DNA of 64,000 nt. Origin: Marinobacter sp. MDS2 (GTDB lineage: Bacteria > Pseudomonadota > Gammaproteobacteria > Pseudomonadales > Oleiphilaceae). The notes beneath the pieces are model-generated. The model had not been told where the DNA came from. It saw only the letters and a program-made list of their open reading frames with translations, and searched no databases. The stretch spans positions 124,001 through 188,000 of the forward strand of contig NZ_JAVAJF010000001.1 of NCBI RefSeq assembly GCF_030718085.1. The letters run 5' to 3'. Within the stretch, counting starts at the first letter, position 1, and each line of letters begins with the position of its first letter. The position numbers and the translations under genes are program-made. Below are positions 25,460 to 33,468 of this stretch, piece by piece.

Positions 25460-26553
25460 TACACTCCCCTCCCCGAACGCTGCGACGGCGTATGTACCAG
25501 CTGTTCGTGGGTATCGAATACAAACAGTTTGTTGACCGGCAGGTACACGCGAATGGGTGCGCCTGTGTGATATTGATGCACGCCCATCGATTGAGTGACC
25601 ATCTCGAAATGGCGGCTCTCGACATGCATAAAGGTTTCAGAGCCGCTGATTTCACTCAGCGCCACTTCCACGGGGATCTCAAGATCGTCCTCGTTGGCGG
25701 GTGTCAGGGCAATGTGACTGGGCCGGATACCGAACCAGTATTCGCCGGGCTTTAGATTGGCGAGTTCCTGAGTCAGAGCGTGGCGGGTATCTTCATCGAA
25801 CGACAGTTCCGTATCCGAAACACGGCCACGAATCAGGTTCATCGGTGGCTCGCTGAATAGTTGAGCGGCCAGCGTATTCACCGGCTTGCGGTATACGTCC
25901 ATCACTGGACCACTCTGGACCACACGGCCTTCGTGAAGCAGTGTGGTGGTTCCGCCCAAAGCCAAGGCTTCGTTGGCCTCGGTGGTTGCGTAAACCGCAA
26001 TACACTGACGCTCGCGGAACAAATCCCGCAATTCGGCCCTCAACTCTTCGCGCAACTTGTAGTCGAGATTCACCAGAGGCTCATCGAAAAGCACCAGAGT
26101 CGCGTCTTTCACCAAGGCTCTTGCCATGGCTGTGCGTTGCTGTTGGCCTCCGGAGAGCTCGAGGGGAAACCGTTTTAAAAGCGGTTCGATTCGCAGCATA
26201 GCCGCGGTTTCTATGACTCGCCGATCGATCTCCGATTCCGGCATCTTCGCTAGGCGCAGTGGTGAAGCGATATTCTCGTAGACAGAAAGATTCGGGTAAT
26301 TGATGAACTGCTGATAGATCATTGAAATGTTACGGCGCTGGACACTCTGACCGGTTACATCGTTGCCGTTATAGATCAAACGGCCTTCGGTCGGCTTGTC
26401 CAGCCCCGCCATCAAACGCATCAGCGAGGTTTTACCTGCGAGCGTCCGCCCCAATAAAACATTGAACGAGCCAGCCTCAAATGTCAGGTTGGCATTCCGA
26501 ATGTAATCGACCCCGTCGACGATTCGGGAAAGGTTCTCGAGCGTTAAGGACAT
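25459..26553 (-). CDS. glpS: Glycerol ABC transporter ATPase GlpS (H-loop His missing)
   Basis: ABC ATPase of 364 residues with the same two-domain plan as GlpT. Walker A is GRTLAGKT (35-42), the signature is a perfect LSGGQ (133-137), and Walker B is LVLFDE (153-158). At the H-loop the sequence reads VYATTEA, so a threonine (191) replaces the switch histidine. Paired with GlpT, which has the His but lacks the signature, this should give one canonical and one degenerate ATP site. It is the first transporter gene, 99 bases after glpK. Confidence 0.9.
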   Translation of the reverse strand: MSLTLENLSRIVDGVDYIRNANLTFEAGSFNVLLGRTLAGKTSLMRLMAGLDKPTEGRLIYNGNDVTGQSVQRRNISMIYQQFINYPNLSVYENIASPLRLAKMPESEIDRRVIETAAMLRIEPLLKRFPLELSGGQQQRTAMARALVKDATLVLFDEPLVNLDYKLREELRAELRDLFRERQCIAVYATTEANEALALGGTTTLLHEGRVVQSGPVMDVYRKPVNTLAAQLFSEPPMNLIRGRVSDTELSFDEDTRHALTQELANLKPGEYWFGIRPSHIALTPANEDDLEIPVEVALSEISGSETFMHVESRHFEMVTQSMGVHQYHTGAPIRVYLPVNKLFVFDTHEQLVHTPSQRSGRGV

Positions 26554-26589
26554 GTGTCTTCCTTGTTGTTCTTGTGAAAACGTGTCCGG

Positions 26590-26606
26590 GCACTGGGATC
26601 CAGTGC
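26590..26606. other. Hairpin 1 between glpK and glpS
   Basis: Perfect 7-bp stem GCACTGG/CCAGTGC with a GAT loop, 37 bases before the glpS start on the mRNA. No T-run. Possible transcript-processing or stability element. Confidence 0.5.
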
Positions 26607-26623
26607 AAGCTGCAATAGAGCTC

Positions 26624-26644
26624 GGGCTTAGGTTAGCTAAGCCC
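26624..26644. other. Hairpin 2 between glpK and glpS
   Basis: Perfect 8-bp stem GGGCTTAG/CTAAGCCC with a 5-base loop, just after the glpK stop. No T-run, so more likely a 3' stabiliser or attenuator than a full terminator. Confidence 0.5.
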
Positions 26645-26652
26645 TTGCCTGC

Positions 26653-28125
26653 CTATAGCTTTTGCACCGCATTGATCCAGCCCTCGTACAAACGGTCGCG
26701 ATGCTCCTTTGACATCACAGGCTCAAACCTGCGATCGCAGCGCCATAAATCCGATAAATCGTCCAGCGATTGATACGCCCCGGCTTTCAGCCCGGCCAGA
26801 TACGCAACACCCAGCGCAGTGGTTTCGACCAGCGACGGACGATCCACCGTTGCCCCTAGTATGTCGGCCAGGAACTGCAGCACCCAGCTGTTGGCGACCA
26901 TCCCGCCGTCTACCCGAAGTGTAGTCGGGCGAATCCCGTCTTTTTCCATCGCTTTCTGCAAATCCTTGGTCTGGTAACACACAGACTGCAATCCGGCGGT
27001 CACAATCTCTTTGATACCGGTATCCCGCGTTAAACCAAAGATAGCCCCTCGTGCGTCAGGATCCCAGTAAGGTGCGCCAAGTCCGGTAAAAGCAGGCACC
27101 AGATACACTCCGTGATCAACGGGCGTTCCCTGTGCCAGCGGTTCGGTATCGCAGGCGTTGTTGATCAGCTGCAGGCCATCCCGTAGCCACTGGATCGCGG
27201 CTCCGGCAATAAAAATACTGCCTTCCAACGCGTAAGTGGTTTTGCCGTTCAGGCGATACGCCACGGTAGTGAGCAGCCGGTGCTCCGAGCGCAGCGCCTT
27301 ATCACCGGTATTGAGCATCAAAAAGCAGCCGGTGCCGTAGGTGCTCTTGGCCATACCCACTTCAAAACAGGTTTGCCCGAACAGCGCGGCCTGCTGGTCA
27401 CCGGCGATTCCGTACACGGAGCTTCCGTTAAGCGCGCCGCCTTCGGTGATTTCGCCGAAGTCGTCGGATGAATCCATCACCTCGGGCAACAACGATTCCG
27501 GAATACCGAACATCTCTAACAGATCTTGGTCCCACTGTTGGGTATGAATGTTAAACAACAGCGTTCGGCTGGCATTAGTGGCGTCGGTGCGATGCACCCG
27601 ACCACCGGTGAGGCGCCACAAGATAAAGGTATCCACGGTACCGAAGGCCAGCTCTCCCCTTTCCGCCCGCTCCCTGACGCCCGAGACATTCTCGAGAATC
27701 CAGCGAATTTTGGTGGCTGAAAAATAAGGGTCAATCAATAGCCCGGTTTTACCGTGCACCCAGGGCTCATGGGAGCTCAACTTGAGTGACTTGCAGTAAT
27801 CTGCGGTTCGCCGGTCTTGCCAAACGATAGCGTTGTAGACCGGCTTCCCGGTTTTCCGGTCCCAGATGATGGTTGTTTCACGCTGATTGGTGATACCGAC
27901 CCCAAGCACCTCATCGTCCGGACCAAACTCTTCCGCCATCACCGCGTCGCAGGTGCGCTTCACCGTTGACCAAAGATCCTCCGGGTCGTGCTCAACCCAT
28001 CCGCTGTCTGGAAAATGCTGGGGGAATTCTTCTTGTCGAACTGCATGGATATTGCCGTCCAGATCAAAAAGAATAGCCCGGGAACTGGTGGTTCCTTGAT
28101 CAATGGAAAGTAGATACTGACTCAT
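26653..28125 (-). CDS. glpK: Glycerol kinase
   Basis: ATP-dependent kinase making sn-glycerol-3-phosphate, 490 residues, the family length. FGGY-kinase features: [15 protein letters not shown] at the N-terminus, [17 protein letters not shown], the catalytic Asp region in [23 protein letters not shown] and the C-terminal signature [18 protein letters not shown]. It heads the minus-strand transport operon; glpR is divergent from it with 212 bases between. Together with GpsA and GlpD it sets the glycerol-3-phosphate pool. Confidence 0.97.
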   Translation of the reverse strand: MSQYLLSIDQGTTSSRAILFDLDGNIHAVRQEEFPQHFPDSGWVEHDPEDLWSTVKRTCDAVMAEEFGPDDEVLGVGITNQRETTIIWDRKTGKPVYNAIVWQDRRTADYCKSLKLSSHEPWVHGKTGLLIDPYFSATKIRWILENVSGVRERAERGELAFGTVDTFILWRLTGGRVHRTDATNASRTLLFNIHTQQWDQDLLEMFGIPESLLPEVMDSSDDFGEITEGGALNGSSVYGIAGDQQAALFGQTCFEVGMAKSTYGTGCFLMLNTGDKALRSEHRLLTTVAYRLNGKTTYALEGSIFIAGAAIQWLRDGLQLINNACDTEPLAQGTPVDHGVYLVPAFTGLGAPYWDPDARGAIFGLTRDTGIKEIVTAGLQSVCYQTKDLQKAMEKDGIRPTTLRVDGGMVANSWVLQFLADILGATVDRPSLVETTALGVAYLAGLKAGAYQSLDDLSDLWRCDRRFEPVMSKEHRDRLYEGWINAVQKL

Positions 28126-28284
28126 GTGCTATCGGCCTCGGCTTCATTTTTGTTCGCATTTTTGCTTTTTTGAAAAAGAAATACCAAGAATTTTGACTCA
28201 TCCCCCTTATATAGCAGTCATATTGCCCCCAACCCATCTGGAGAGCTGCACAAAGCCATTAAAACAACTAAACTTTCCCCGAAT

Positions 28285-28302
28285 TTTCGTTTTCACGCGA
28301 AA
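28285..28302. promoter_or_regulatory. Candidate GlpR operator before glpR
   Basis: TTTCG-N8-CGAAA occurs here and, with identical spacing, over the glpD -10 box. The site is in the divergent glpK/glpR region, 36 bases before the glpR ATG, and may allow autoregulation. Confidence 0.45.
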
Positions 28303-28337
28303 TCGAGCAGTAAACAGTCAATTGCGGAGGGTATTGA

Positions 28338-29096
28338 ATGGCACAGCGGCGCCGACAGGAACTCATTCTGGAGTTGATCCAGGAAAATGGTTTCGTCACT
28401 ACCGATCAGTTGGTCGAACAGTTTCAGGTTACGCCGCAGACCATACGCCGGGATTTAAACGAGCTCGCCAAGCACAAGAAGTTACGGCGACACCACGGCG
28501 GAGCCGGGATCGACTCGAGCACCGTTAATACCGCCTATCAAGCCCGGAAAATCATGGACCTCGAGGCGAAAGAACGTATCGCCGAGGCCATGGTAAAGCT
28601 CATTCCCGACAATGCTTCGCTGTTCATCAATATCGGCACTACCACGGAAACCATTGCCAAGGCCCTGCTGGCAAAAAATGGCTTACAGGTGGTCACGAAC
28701 AACCTCCATGTCGCTTCGATTCTTTCAGCCAAAGAAGATTTTCGCGTGATCATCGCCGGCGGTGAAGTCAGAAGCCGCGATGGCGGCATTGTCGGCGAGG
28801 CAACCCGTGATTTCATCAACCAGTTCAAAATGGATTTTGGCATTATCGGGATCAGTGGCATCCACAATGACGGTTCACTTCTGGATTTTGATTATCGCGA
28901 AGTACGAGTCGCTCAAGCCATCATCGCCAATTCCAGCCAAACGCTGCTGGCTGCAGACCACTCCAAATTTGGCCGGAACGCCATGGTTCGCCTGGGCAGC
29001 ATCACTCAAGCAGACCATGTGTTCACTGACGAAAAACCACCTGAAGAAATTTCGAAAATGCTCAGAGAGCACAACGTTACCCTGCATTTGGTTTAA
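28338..29096 (+). CDS. glpR: DeoR-family glycerol-3-phosphate regulon repressor
   Basis: A 252-residue DeoR/GlpR repressor: N-terminal helix-turn-helix (FVTTDQLVEQFQVTPQTIRRDLNEL at 19-43), a linker with HHGGAG, and a C-terminal sugar-phosphate isomerase-like sensor with IGTTTE (phosphate-binding loop), IAGGEVR, GISG and the DHSKFGR signature. Glycerol-3-phosphate is the expected inducer. It is transcribed away from glpK and towards glpD, with a CGGAGGG ribosome site. Palindromic TTCG/CGAA sites near glpR, glpD and glpV are its likely operators. Confidence 0.9.
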   Translation: MAQRRRQELILELIQENGFVTTDQLVEQFQVTPQTIRRDLNELAKHKKLRRHHGGAGIDSSTVNTAYQARKIMDLEAKERIAEAMVKLIPDNASLFINIGTTTETIAKALLAKNGLQVVTNNLHVASILSAKEDFRVIIAGGEVRSRDGGIVGEATRDFINQFKMDFGIIGISGIHNDGSLLDFDYREVRVAQAIIANSSQTLLAADHSKFGRNAMVRLGSITQADHVFTDEKPPEEISKMLREHNVTLHLV

Positions 29097-29155
29097 GTCT
29101 CTTTTTTAATCCCCAAACACCCTCCTCGCGACGTTCGTTTGTTTTCTTATTTTCC

Positions 29156-29184
29156 TTTACGAACATCTAAGACTTTCGCATAAT
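29156..29184 (+). promoter_or_regulatory. glpD sigma-70 promoter
   Basis: -35 TTTACG (29156-29161), a 17-base spacer and -10 CATAAT (29179-29184). Transcription would start about 32 bases before the glpD ATG. Confidence 0.6.
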
Positions 29185-29191
29185 AGCGAAA
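29174..29191. promoter_or_regulatory. Candidate GlpR operator over the glpD -10 box
   Basis: TTTCGC-ATAATA-GCGAAA is a perfect 18-bp palindrome covering the -10 element; a second half-site, CGAACAT, covers the -35 element. Binding here would block RNA polymerase. Confidence 0.5.
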
Positions 29192-29223
29192 CGAATCTAC
29201 CAAAGCGTCGGAGAGCATCAGAA

Positions 29224-30711
29224 ATGTCAGCAGAACACCCCCACTACGATGTCGTTGTCGTCGGCGGCGGCATTAATGGTACAGGCATCACAATGGATGC
29301 CGCTGGCCGCGGATTGAAGGTTCTGCTGTGCGAAATGAATGATCTGGCGTCCGCTACGTCGTCAAACAGCAGCAAACTGATTCACGGAGGGCTGCGCTAT
29401 TTGGAGCATTACGAATTCCGGCTGGTGCAAAAGGCGCTGGCTGAACGGGAGTCCTTGTTACGCAATTCTCCGCACATCATGCACCCGATGCGATTTCGCC
29501 TGCCCCACCGCTCCCATCTCCGCCCCGCCTGGATGATTCGAACCGGACTTTTTCTCTATGACCATCTGGCCAAGCGTGAAATGTTACCCGGCTCTCGCTC
29601 GATCCGCTTTAACGACTCCGGTCCGCTTAAGCCGGAACTGACCCGTGGTTTCGAATACTCCGACGGCTGGGTTGACGATGCCCGATTGGTTGTTCTGACC
29701 GCCAAAAAAGCAGAGCAAGCCGGTGCCACCATCATGACGCGAACCAAATGCGTCAACGCAAAACGCGGAGCCAAGGCGTGGCAGGTAACGCTTCGAAACA
29801 CCCTTACAAATGACGAGAAATCGGTCACAGCGAAAGCGATCGTGAACGCATCCGGCCCCTGGGTGAGTGCCTTGTTCGGTGAAGCACTGTCGATGCAAGC
29901 GCCCAAGATGATTCGCATGGTGAAAGGCAGCCACATCGTGGTGCCAAGACTGAATCAGGAAGAAGAGGCCTACATCCTCCAAAACGAAGACGAGCGCATT
30001 GTCTTTGTGATTCCTTATGAAGATAACTTCTCCCTGATTGGCACCACCGACGTTGAATACGAAGGCGATCCGTCGAAAGCGAAAATTTCACCAGAAGAAA
30101 CGAGCTATTTGCTGGGGGTCGTAAACGATCACTTCAAACGACAGCTGCAACCTACAGACGTCATCTGGTCGTATTCAGGCGTGCGTCCGTTGATGGATGG
30201 CGAGGAAGAGAATGCCCAGAAAGCGTCGCGGGATTACACATTTGAGGTGAGCGCGGAAAAAGGCCAAGCCCCCCTGATCTCGGTATTCGGTGGCAAGATC
30301 ACCACTTACCGTAAATTGGCCGAAGCAGCCACCGACAGACTGTGTAATTTTTTTGAAACCTCCGGAAAACGCTGGACGAAAACTGCCGCCCTGCCCGGAG
30401 GCGATTTCGATAATCAGGCCAACCTGATCAGCGCGCTCAAAGAAGAGTATCCGTGGCTACCTACCCCAATCGCCCGCCGTTACGCGCGAACCTATGGCAC
30501 CCTATCCCGCACCATCCTTCAAGATTGCGCGTGCATCGAGGATCTGGGTAAGCACTTCCTTGGAACACTCTACGAGCGTGAGGTGAGCTATCTAGTGCAA
30601 AACGAGTGGGCCATCACGTCCGACGACATTTTATGGCGTCGCACCAAGCAAGGGCTTTATGCCAAAGCAGGTGATGTAGAAGCGCTAGAGGCATTTCTGG
30701 CGGGCAAATAG
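29224..30711 (+). CDS. glpD: Aerobic glycerol-3-phosphate dehydrogenase
   Basis: Membrane-associated flavoenzyme oxidising glycerol-3-phosphate to dihydroxyacetone phosphate and feeding electrons to quinone. The 495 residues begin with the FAD motif VVVVGGGINGTGITMDAAGRG, followed by SSNSSKLIHGGLRYLEHYEF, and contain IGTTDVEYEGDP and SVFGGKITTYRKLAE, all typical of GlpD. A ribosome site (GGAGAG) lies 9 bases before ATG. The enzyme completes the glycerol catabolic route started by GlpSTPQV and GlpK. Confidence 0.95.
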   Translation: MSAEHPHYDVVVVGGGINGTGITMDAAGRGLKVLLCEMNDLASATSSNSSKLIHGGLRYLEHYEFRLVQKALAERESLLRNSPHIMHPMRFRLPHRSHLRPAWMIRTGLFLYDHLAKREMLPGSRSIRFNDSGPLKPELTRGFEYSDGWVDDARLVVLTAKKAEQAGATIMTRTKCVNAKRGAKAWQVTLRNTLTNDEKSVTAKAIVNASGPWVSALFGEALSMQAPKMIRMVKGSHIVVPRLNQEEEAYILQNEDERIVFVIPYEDNFSLIGTTDVEYEGDPSKAKISPEETSYLLGVVNDHFKRQLQPTDVIWSYSGVRPLMDGEEENAQKASRDYTFEVSAEKGQAPLISVFGGKITTYRKLAEAATDRLCNFFETSGKRWTKTAALPGGDFDNQANLISALKEEYPWLPTPIARRYARTYGTLSRTILQDCACIEDLGKHFLGTLYEREVSYLVQNEWAITSDDILWRRTKQGLYAKAGDVEALEAFLAGK

Positions 30712-30833
30712 TTCTGTGCACGTGCTGAGGGGCGGTTAACACAACGCTCTGAGGCACGAGTGCGTAAAAATAAGACTTCGGATTTGCTGTATTGGGGAGG
30801 AAAACTTGGAACTTATTGATAAGAAAGAAGAAA

Positions 30834-30924
30834 TGGCGGTGGGCCAGGGATTCGAACCCCGGGAAGGCTATTAACCTTCGGCGGTTTTCAAGACCGCTGC
30901 ATTCAGCCGCTCTGCCAGCCCACC
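30834..30924 (-). tRNA. tRNA-Ser (anticodon UGA), CCA encoded
   Basis: The minus strand folds as a class II tRNA: acceptor GGTGGGC pairs with GCCCACC, discriminator G, encoded CCA at 30836-30834. The anticodon loop CTTGAAA gives anticodon UGA (codons UCN). A long variable arm (GAAGGTTAATAGCCTTC) and TTCGAAT in the T loop confirm a serine tRNA. It is 91 nt with CCA, and T-rich sequence follows. Confidence 0.95.
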
Positions 30925-30959
30925 GCATCTTTCTTGCCGTCATCTCGACAGCGGTGTGC

Positions 30960-30987
30960 ATGATACCGGAATCGCTTATGCTGTCAA
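30960..30987 (-). promoter_or_regulatory. Promoter of tRNA-Ser
   Basis: On the minus strand, a perfect -35 TTGACA (30987-30982), a 16-base spacer and -10 TATCAT (30965-30960), about 36 bases before the mature tRNA 5' end. Confidence 0.7.
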
Positions 30988-31111
30988 CGGTCTATATCGA
31001 AATTCATGAAAATTCTCGATCACTTTCTCTATATTGATCAACGATTCACCAACACCGACAAGGTGAATGAACTGTAATGAACTTCTTAACCCTCTTTATT
31101 GTCACAAATGA

Positions 31112-31139
31112 TTGAAAGTTGCGCATACAACCTTATTAT
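31112..31139 (+). promoter_or_regulatory. Promoter of the YccA/BI-1 gene
   Basis: -35 TTGAAA (31112-31117), a 16-base spacer and -10 TATTAT (31134-31139). It implies a leader of about 70 bases before the ATG at 31215. Confidence 0.6.
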
Positions 31140-31214
31140 GGGCTTCAGGTTAAAGGGAAGTGGCGAGGCGCATCGGCCTGCCCTACCCGCCGTTTGATAA
31201 ATTCGGAGACGAGA

Positions 31215-31934
31215 ATGGATAACAGGCAATACAACGTTCAAAGCCAGGGTGGCATCCAAGTCGCTCGCGGTAGCGCTACCGGCGCCATCAGCCCGGAAGC
31301 CACCAAGGTTCTACGTAACACTTACACCCTGCTGGCAATGACCCTTCTGTTCAGTGCTGTTATGGCTGGTGTTTCCATGAGCATTGGCCTGAGCCAAGGC
31401 GTAAGCCTGGTTTGCAGCCTGGGCGCGCTGGCACTGGTATGGCTGGTTCTTCCACGAACCGCTAACAGCGCAGCCGGTATCGGTGTCGTTTTTGCCTTTA
31501 CAGGCCTGCTGGGTCTGTCACTGGGCCCCATTCTGATGCACTACCTTCAGTTTGCGAATGGTAGCCAAATCGTTATGCAGGCACTGGGCGGCACCGCTGT
31601 TGTATTTCTGGGTCTGTCAGGCTACGTTCTGACCACCAAGAAAGACTTCAGCTTCATGCGCGGTATGTTGGTAGCCGGCATGATGGTGGTGATCGTTGGC
31701 ATGCTAGGCGCGTTCGTCGCCAGTTTGTTCGGCGTTCAGGTCACAGCTTTCAGCCTGGCCATGAGCGCAGCTATCGTGTTCCTGATGTCTGGCTTCATCC
31801 TTTACGATACCAGCCGCATCGTGAATGGCGGTGAAACCAACTACATCATGGCAACAACCGGGCTGTACCTGAACATTTACAACCTGTTCGTCAGCTTGTT
31901 GCACCTGATTGGCGCCTTCACCGGCGAAGACTGA
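31215..31934 (+). CDS. yccA: Bax inhibitor-1 family membrane protein, YccA-like
   Basis: Inner-membrane protein of 239 residues with seven hydrophobic segments. The end (GFILYDTSRIVNGGETNYIMATTGLYLNIYNLF) is the BI-1 signature, with the conserved Asp of the YDTS motif and the one in the terminal GED. In E. coli YccA is a substrate and modulator of the FtsH protease. I place the start at ATG 31215, preceded by GGAGAC; the frame upstream contains the promoter. Strong terminator at 31959-31985. Confidence 0.9.
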   Translation: MDNRQYNVQSQGGIQVARGSATGAISPEATKVLRNTYTLLAMTLLFSAVMAGVSMSIGLSQGVSLVCSLGALALVWLVLPRTANSAAGIGVVFAFTGLLGLSLGPILMHYLQFANGSQIVMQALGGTAVVFLGLSGYVLTTKKDFSFMRGMLVAGMMVVIVGMLGAFVASLFGVQVTAFSLAMSAAIVFLMSGFILYDTSRIVNGGETNYIMATTGLYLNIYNLFVSLLHLIGAFTGED

Positions 31935-31958
31935 TTCAGCCCGCTGAACCAGCCTCCC

Positions 31959-31985
31959 GAAACCCCGGCGCTTTGCCGGGGTTTC
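31959..31985 (+). terminator. Terminator after yccA
   Basis: Perfect 11-bp stem GAAACCCCGGC/GCCGGGGTTTC with a 5-base loop; the T-rich right arm follows the GC core, and A-rich left arm allows use in both directions. Confidence 0.8.
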
Positions 31986-32037
31986 TGCTTTAGGTACACT
32001 GCCTAACTGCATCTACCCATTATCAGAATCCCGACAC

Positions 32038-32448
32038 ATGCCGAATTCGCTTGCTTACACGCTCGTTATCACCGGTGCCCCATGGACCACTCAAGCACCT
32101 CAAACGGCCTTGATGTTCGCGAGAGCCGCACTGTCGGCCGGGCACAAGATTGACCGTGTCTTTCTATACGGAGATGGTGTGCACCTAGCATCCAATCTGA
32201 GCTCGCCCCCTTCGGATGAAACGCACTGGTCGCAGCAGTGGGCCGACTTTCTTGTAGAACACCAGATCCCCGCTACCGCCTGTATTGCCTCCGCCTTGCG
32301 CCGGGGACTGATAAACGAAACGGAACAGGCTCGCTACGAACTGCCCGCCAACAACCTTCGTTCTCCGTTCGAGATTGCCGGGTTGGGTGAATGGGTTGAA
32401 GGTAAGCGGGCTGCCGACAGAACTGTTTATTTCCATGGGGGAAGCTGA
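32038..32448 (+). CDS. tusD: Sulfurtransferase TusD (DsrE family)
   Basis: Subunit of the TusBCD sulfur relay that passes persulfide sulfur from TusA to TusE for tRNA 2-thiouridine synthesis. The 136 residues include GHKIDRVFLYGDGVHLA and TACIASALRRG, where the Cys is the expected active residue. First gene of a compact tusDCBE operon; overlap or spacing with tusC depends on the chosen start. A hydrophilic C-terminal half closes with AADRTVYFHGG. Confidence 0.9.
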   Translation: MPNSLAYTLVITGAPWTTQAPQTALMFARAALSAGHKIDRVFLYGDGVHLASNLSSPPSDETHWSQQWADFLVEHQIPATACIASALRRGLINETEQARYELPANNLRSPFEIAGLGEWVEGKRAADRTVYFHGGS

Positions 32449-32449
32449 C

Positions 32450-32800
32450 GTGACCACACTCATCGTGATCGACCAAGCACCCTACGGGTCATGGTCAGGG
32501 CGGGAAGCACTGGACATGGCCTTTTCACTGGCTGCATTTGATCAGCCTGCGGCTATGCTGTTTACAGGCCCGGGCGTTAACTGGCTTCGCAAAGGACAAC
32601 AACCCGACGAGCTAGGCCAAAAGTCCGCCGAGAAAAACCTGTCTGCTGCGCCGTTATTCGGCATCGAGGCACTGATCGCTGATGAGCGTGCCTGCCATAA
32701 ATACGGCCTGAGCTCAGAAACCATGCTGTCTGGCGTAGAGCTATCCAGCAACATTCAAGAGCTACTGAACGGCCACACTCACGTGGTATTCGCAAGCTAG
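32450..32800 (+). CDS. tusC: Sulfur relay protein TusC (DsrF family)
   Basis: TusC subunit of the TusBCD heterohexamer. From a GTG at 32450 it has 116 residues starting TTLIVIDQAPYGSWSGREALDMA, which fits the family start; GGGGGAAG lies 7-13 bases upstream. ATG at 32435 is in frame and would add five residues. The Cys found in some TusC proteins is not in the usual N-terminal position; one Cys is seen in ERACHKYGL. It lies 1 base after the tusD stop. Confidence 0.85.
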   Translation: MTTLIVIDQAPYGSWSGREALDMAFSLAAFDQPAAMLFTGPGVNWLRKGQQPDELGQKSAEKNLSAAPLFGIEALIADERACHKYGLSSETMLSGVELSSNIQELLNGHTHVVFAS

Positions 32801-32812
32801 CGAGCAGATATT

Positions 32813-33094
32813 ATGAACCCCCACCCTACGCTTCATATCCTGAACAAGACGCCAGAGCACCCACGATACGAGTTGTGCATGCAAGCATTGCTGCCTTCTG
32901 ACACCCTGATGCTCATCGAGAACGGCGTGCTCAGCATTGCTGGCGCCCAACTGGAAGCCCCTTGCAAGCTGTACGGACTGAAAGCCGATATCGCCGCCAG
33001 AGCGCTCGACACGCTCTACGATTCGAGCAATACAGTGGATTTTGAGGGACTGGTTCAGCTTACACAGAAACATGAAAAGGTTATCAGCTGGTAA
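32813..33094 (+). CDS. tusB: Sulfur relay protein TusB (DsrH family)
   Basis: A 93-residue TusB/DsrH protein: LHILNKTPEHPRYELCMQALLPSDTLMLIENGV is the family start, and the end VISW is typical (CysC-like residue absent, Trp conserved). It lies 12 bases after tusC and 2 bases before tusE. It completes the TusBCD complex. Confidence 0.85.
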   Translation: MNPHPTLHILNKTPEHPRYELCMQALLPSDTLMLIENGVLSIAGAQLEAPCKLYGLKADIAARALDTLYDSSNTVDFEGLVQLTQKHEKVISW

Positions 33095-33096
33095 AC

Positions 33097-33423
33097 ATGA
33101 GCATCGCAAATCTACCCGAACGAAATAACGAAGGCTTTCTGGAAAACGCCACCGACTGGACATCAGGTGTGGCGGAAATCATTGCTGCCGAAGACCAGAT
33201 CACGCTGAATGATAAACATTGGGAAATCATAGAGTTTCTGAGGGAATTTTATACAAAACATGAAATGTCGCCTCCCTCCAACCGGCTATTCGTTAAAGCG
33301 GTGAAAGATGCATTGGGCGACCAAAAAGGGAACAGCATTTATCTGATGCAACTGTTCCCGGGCACTCCGGCAAAAACTGCCTGCAAAATAGCAGGATTAC
33401 CTCGCCCCACAAACTGCCTGTGA
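33097..33423 (+). CDS. tusE: TusE/DsrC family sulfur carrier with both C-terminal cysteines
   Basis: A 108-residue DsrC-fold protein that accepts sulfur from TusD and hands it to MnmA. LNDKHWEIIEFLREFYTKHEMSP and KGNSIYLMQLFPGTPAKTACKIAGLPRPTNCL are family blocks. The C-terminal arm has Cys 96 and Cys 107 separated by exactly ten residues, the DsrC pattern; as I recall E. coli TusE has only the last one. Its length is that of TusE, and it is operonic with tusDCB, so I keep the TusE name. Confidence 0.85.
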   Translation: MSIANLPERNNEGFLENATDWTSGVAEIIAAEDQITLNDKHWEIIEFLREFYTKHEMSPPSNRLFVKAVKDALGDQKGNSIYLMQLFPGTPAKTACKIAGLPRPTNCL

Positions 33424-33468
33424 CCGGTTTCGGGGCTCGCCAGCACCCGGCCATTTACCTGGGATGCA

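Noticed and set aside
30614..30961. 115-codon frame running through the tRNA-Ser gene
   Set aside because: It overlaps the tRNA and the glpD end; not a plausible protein.
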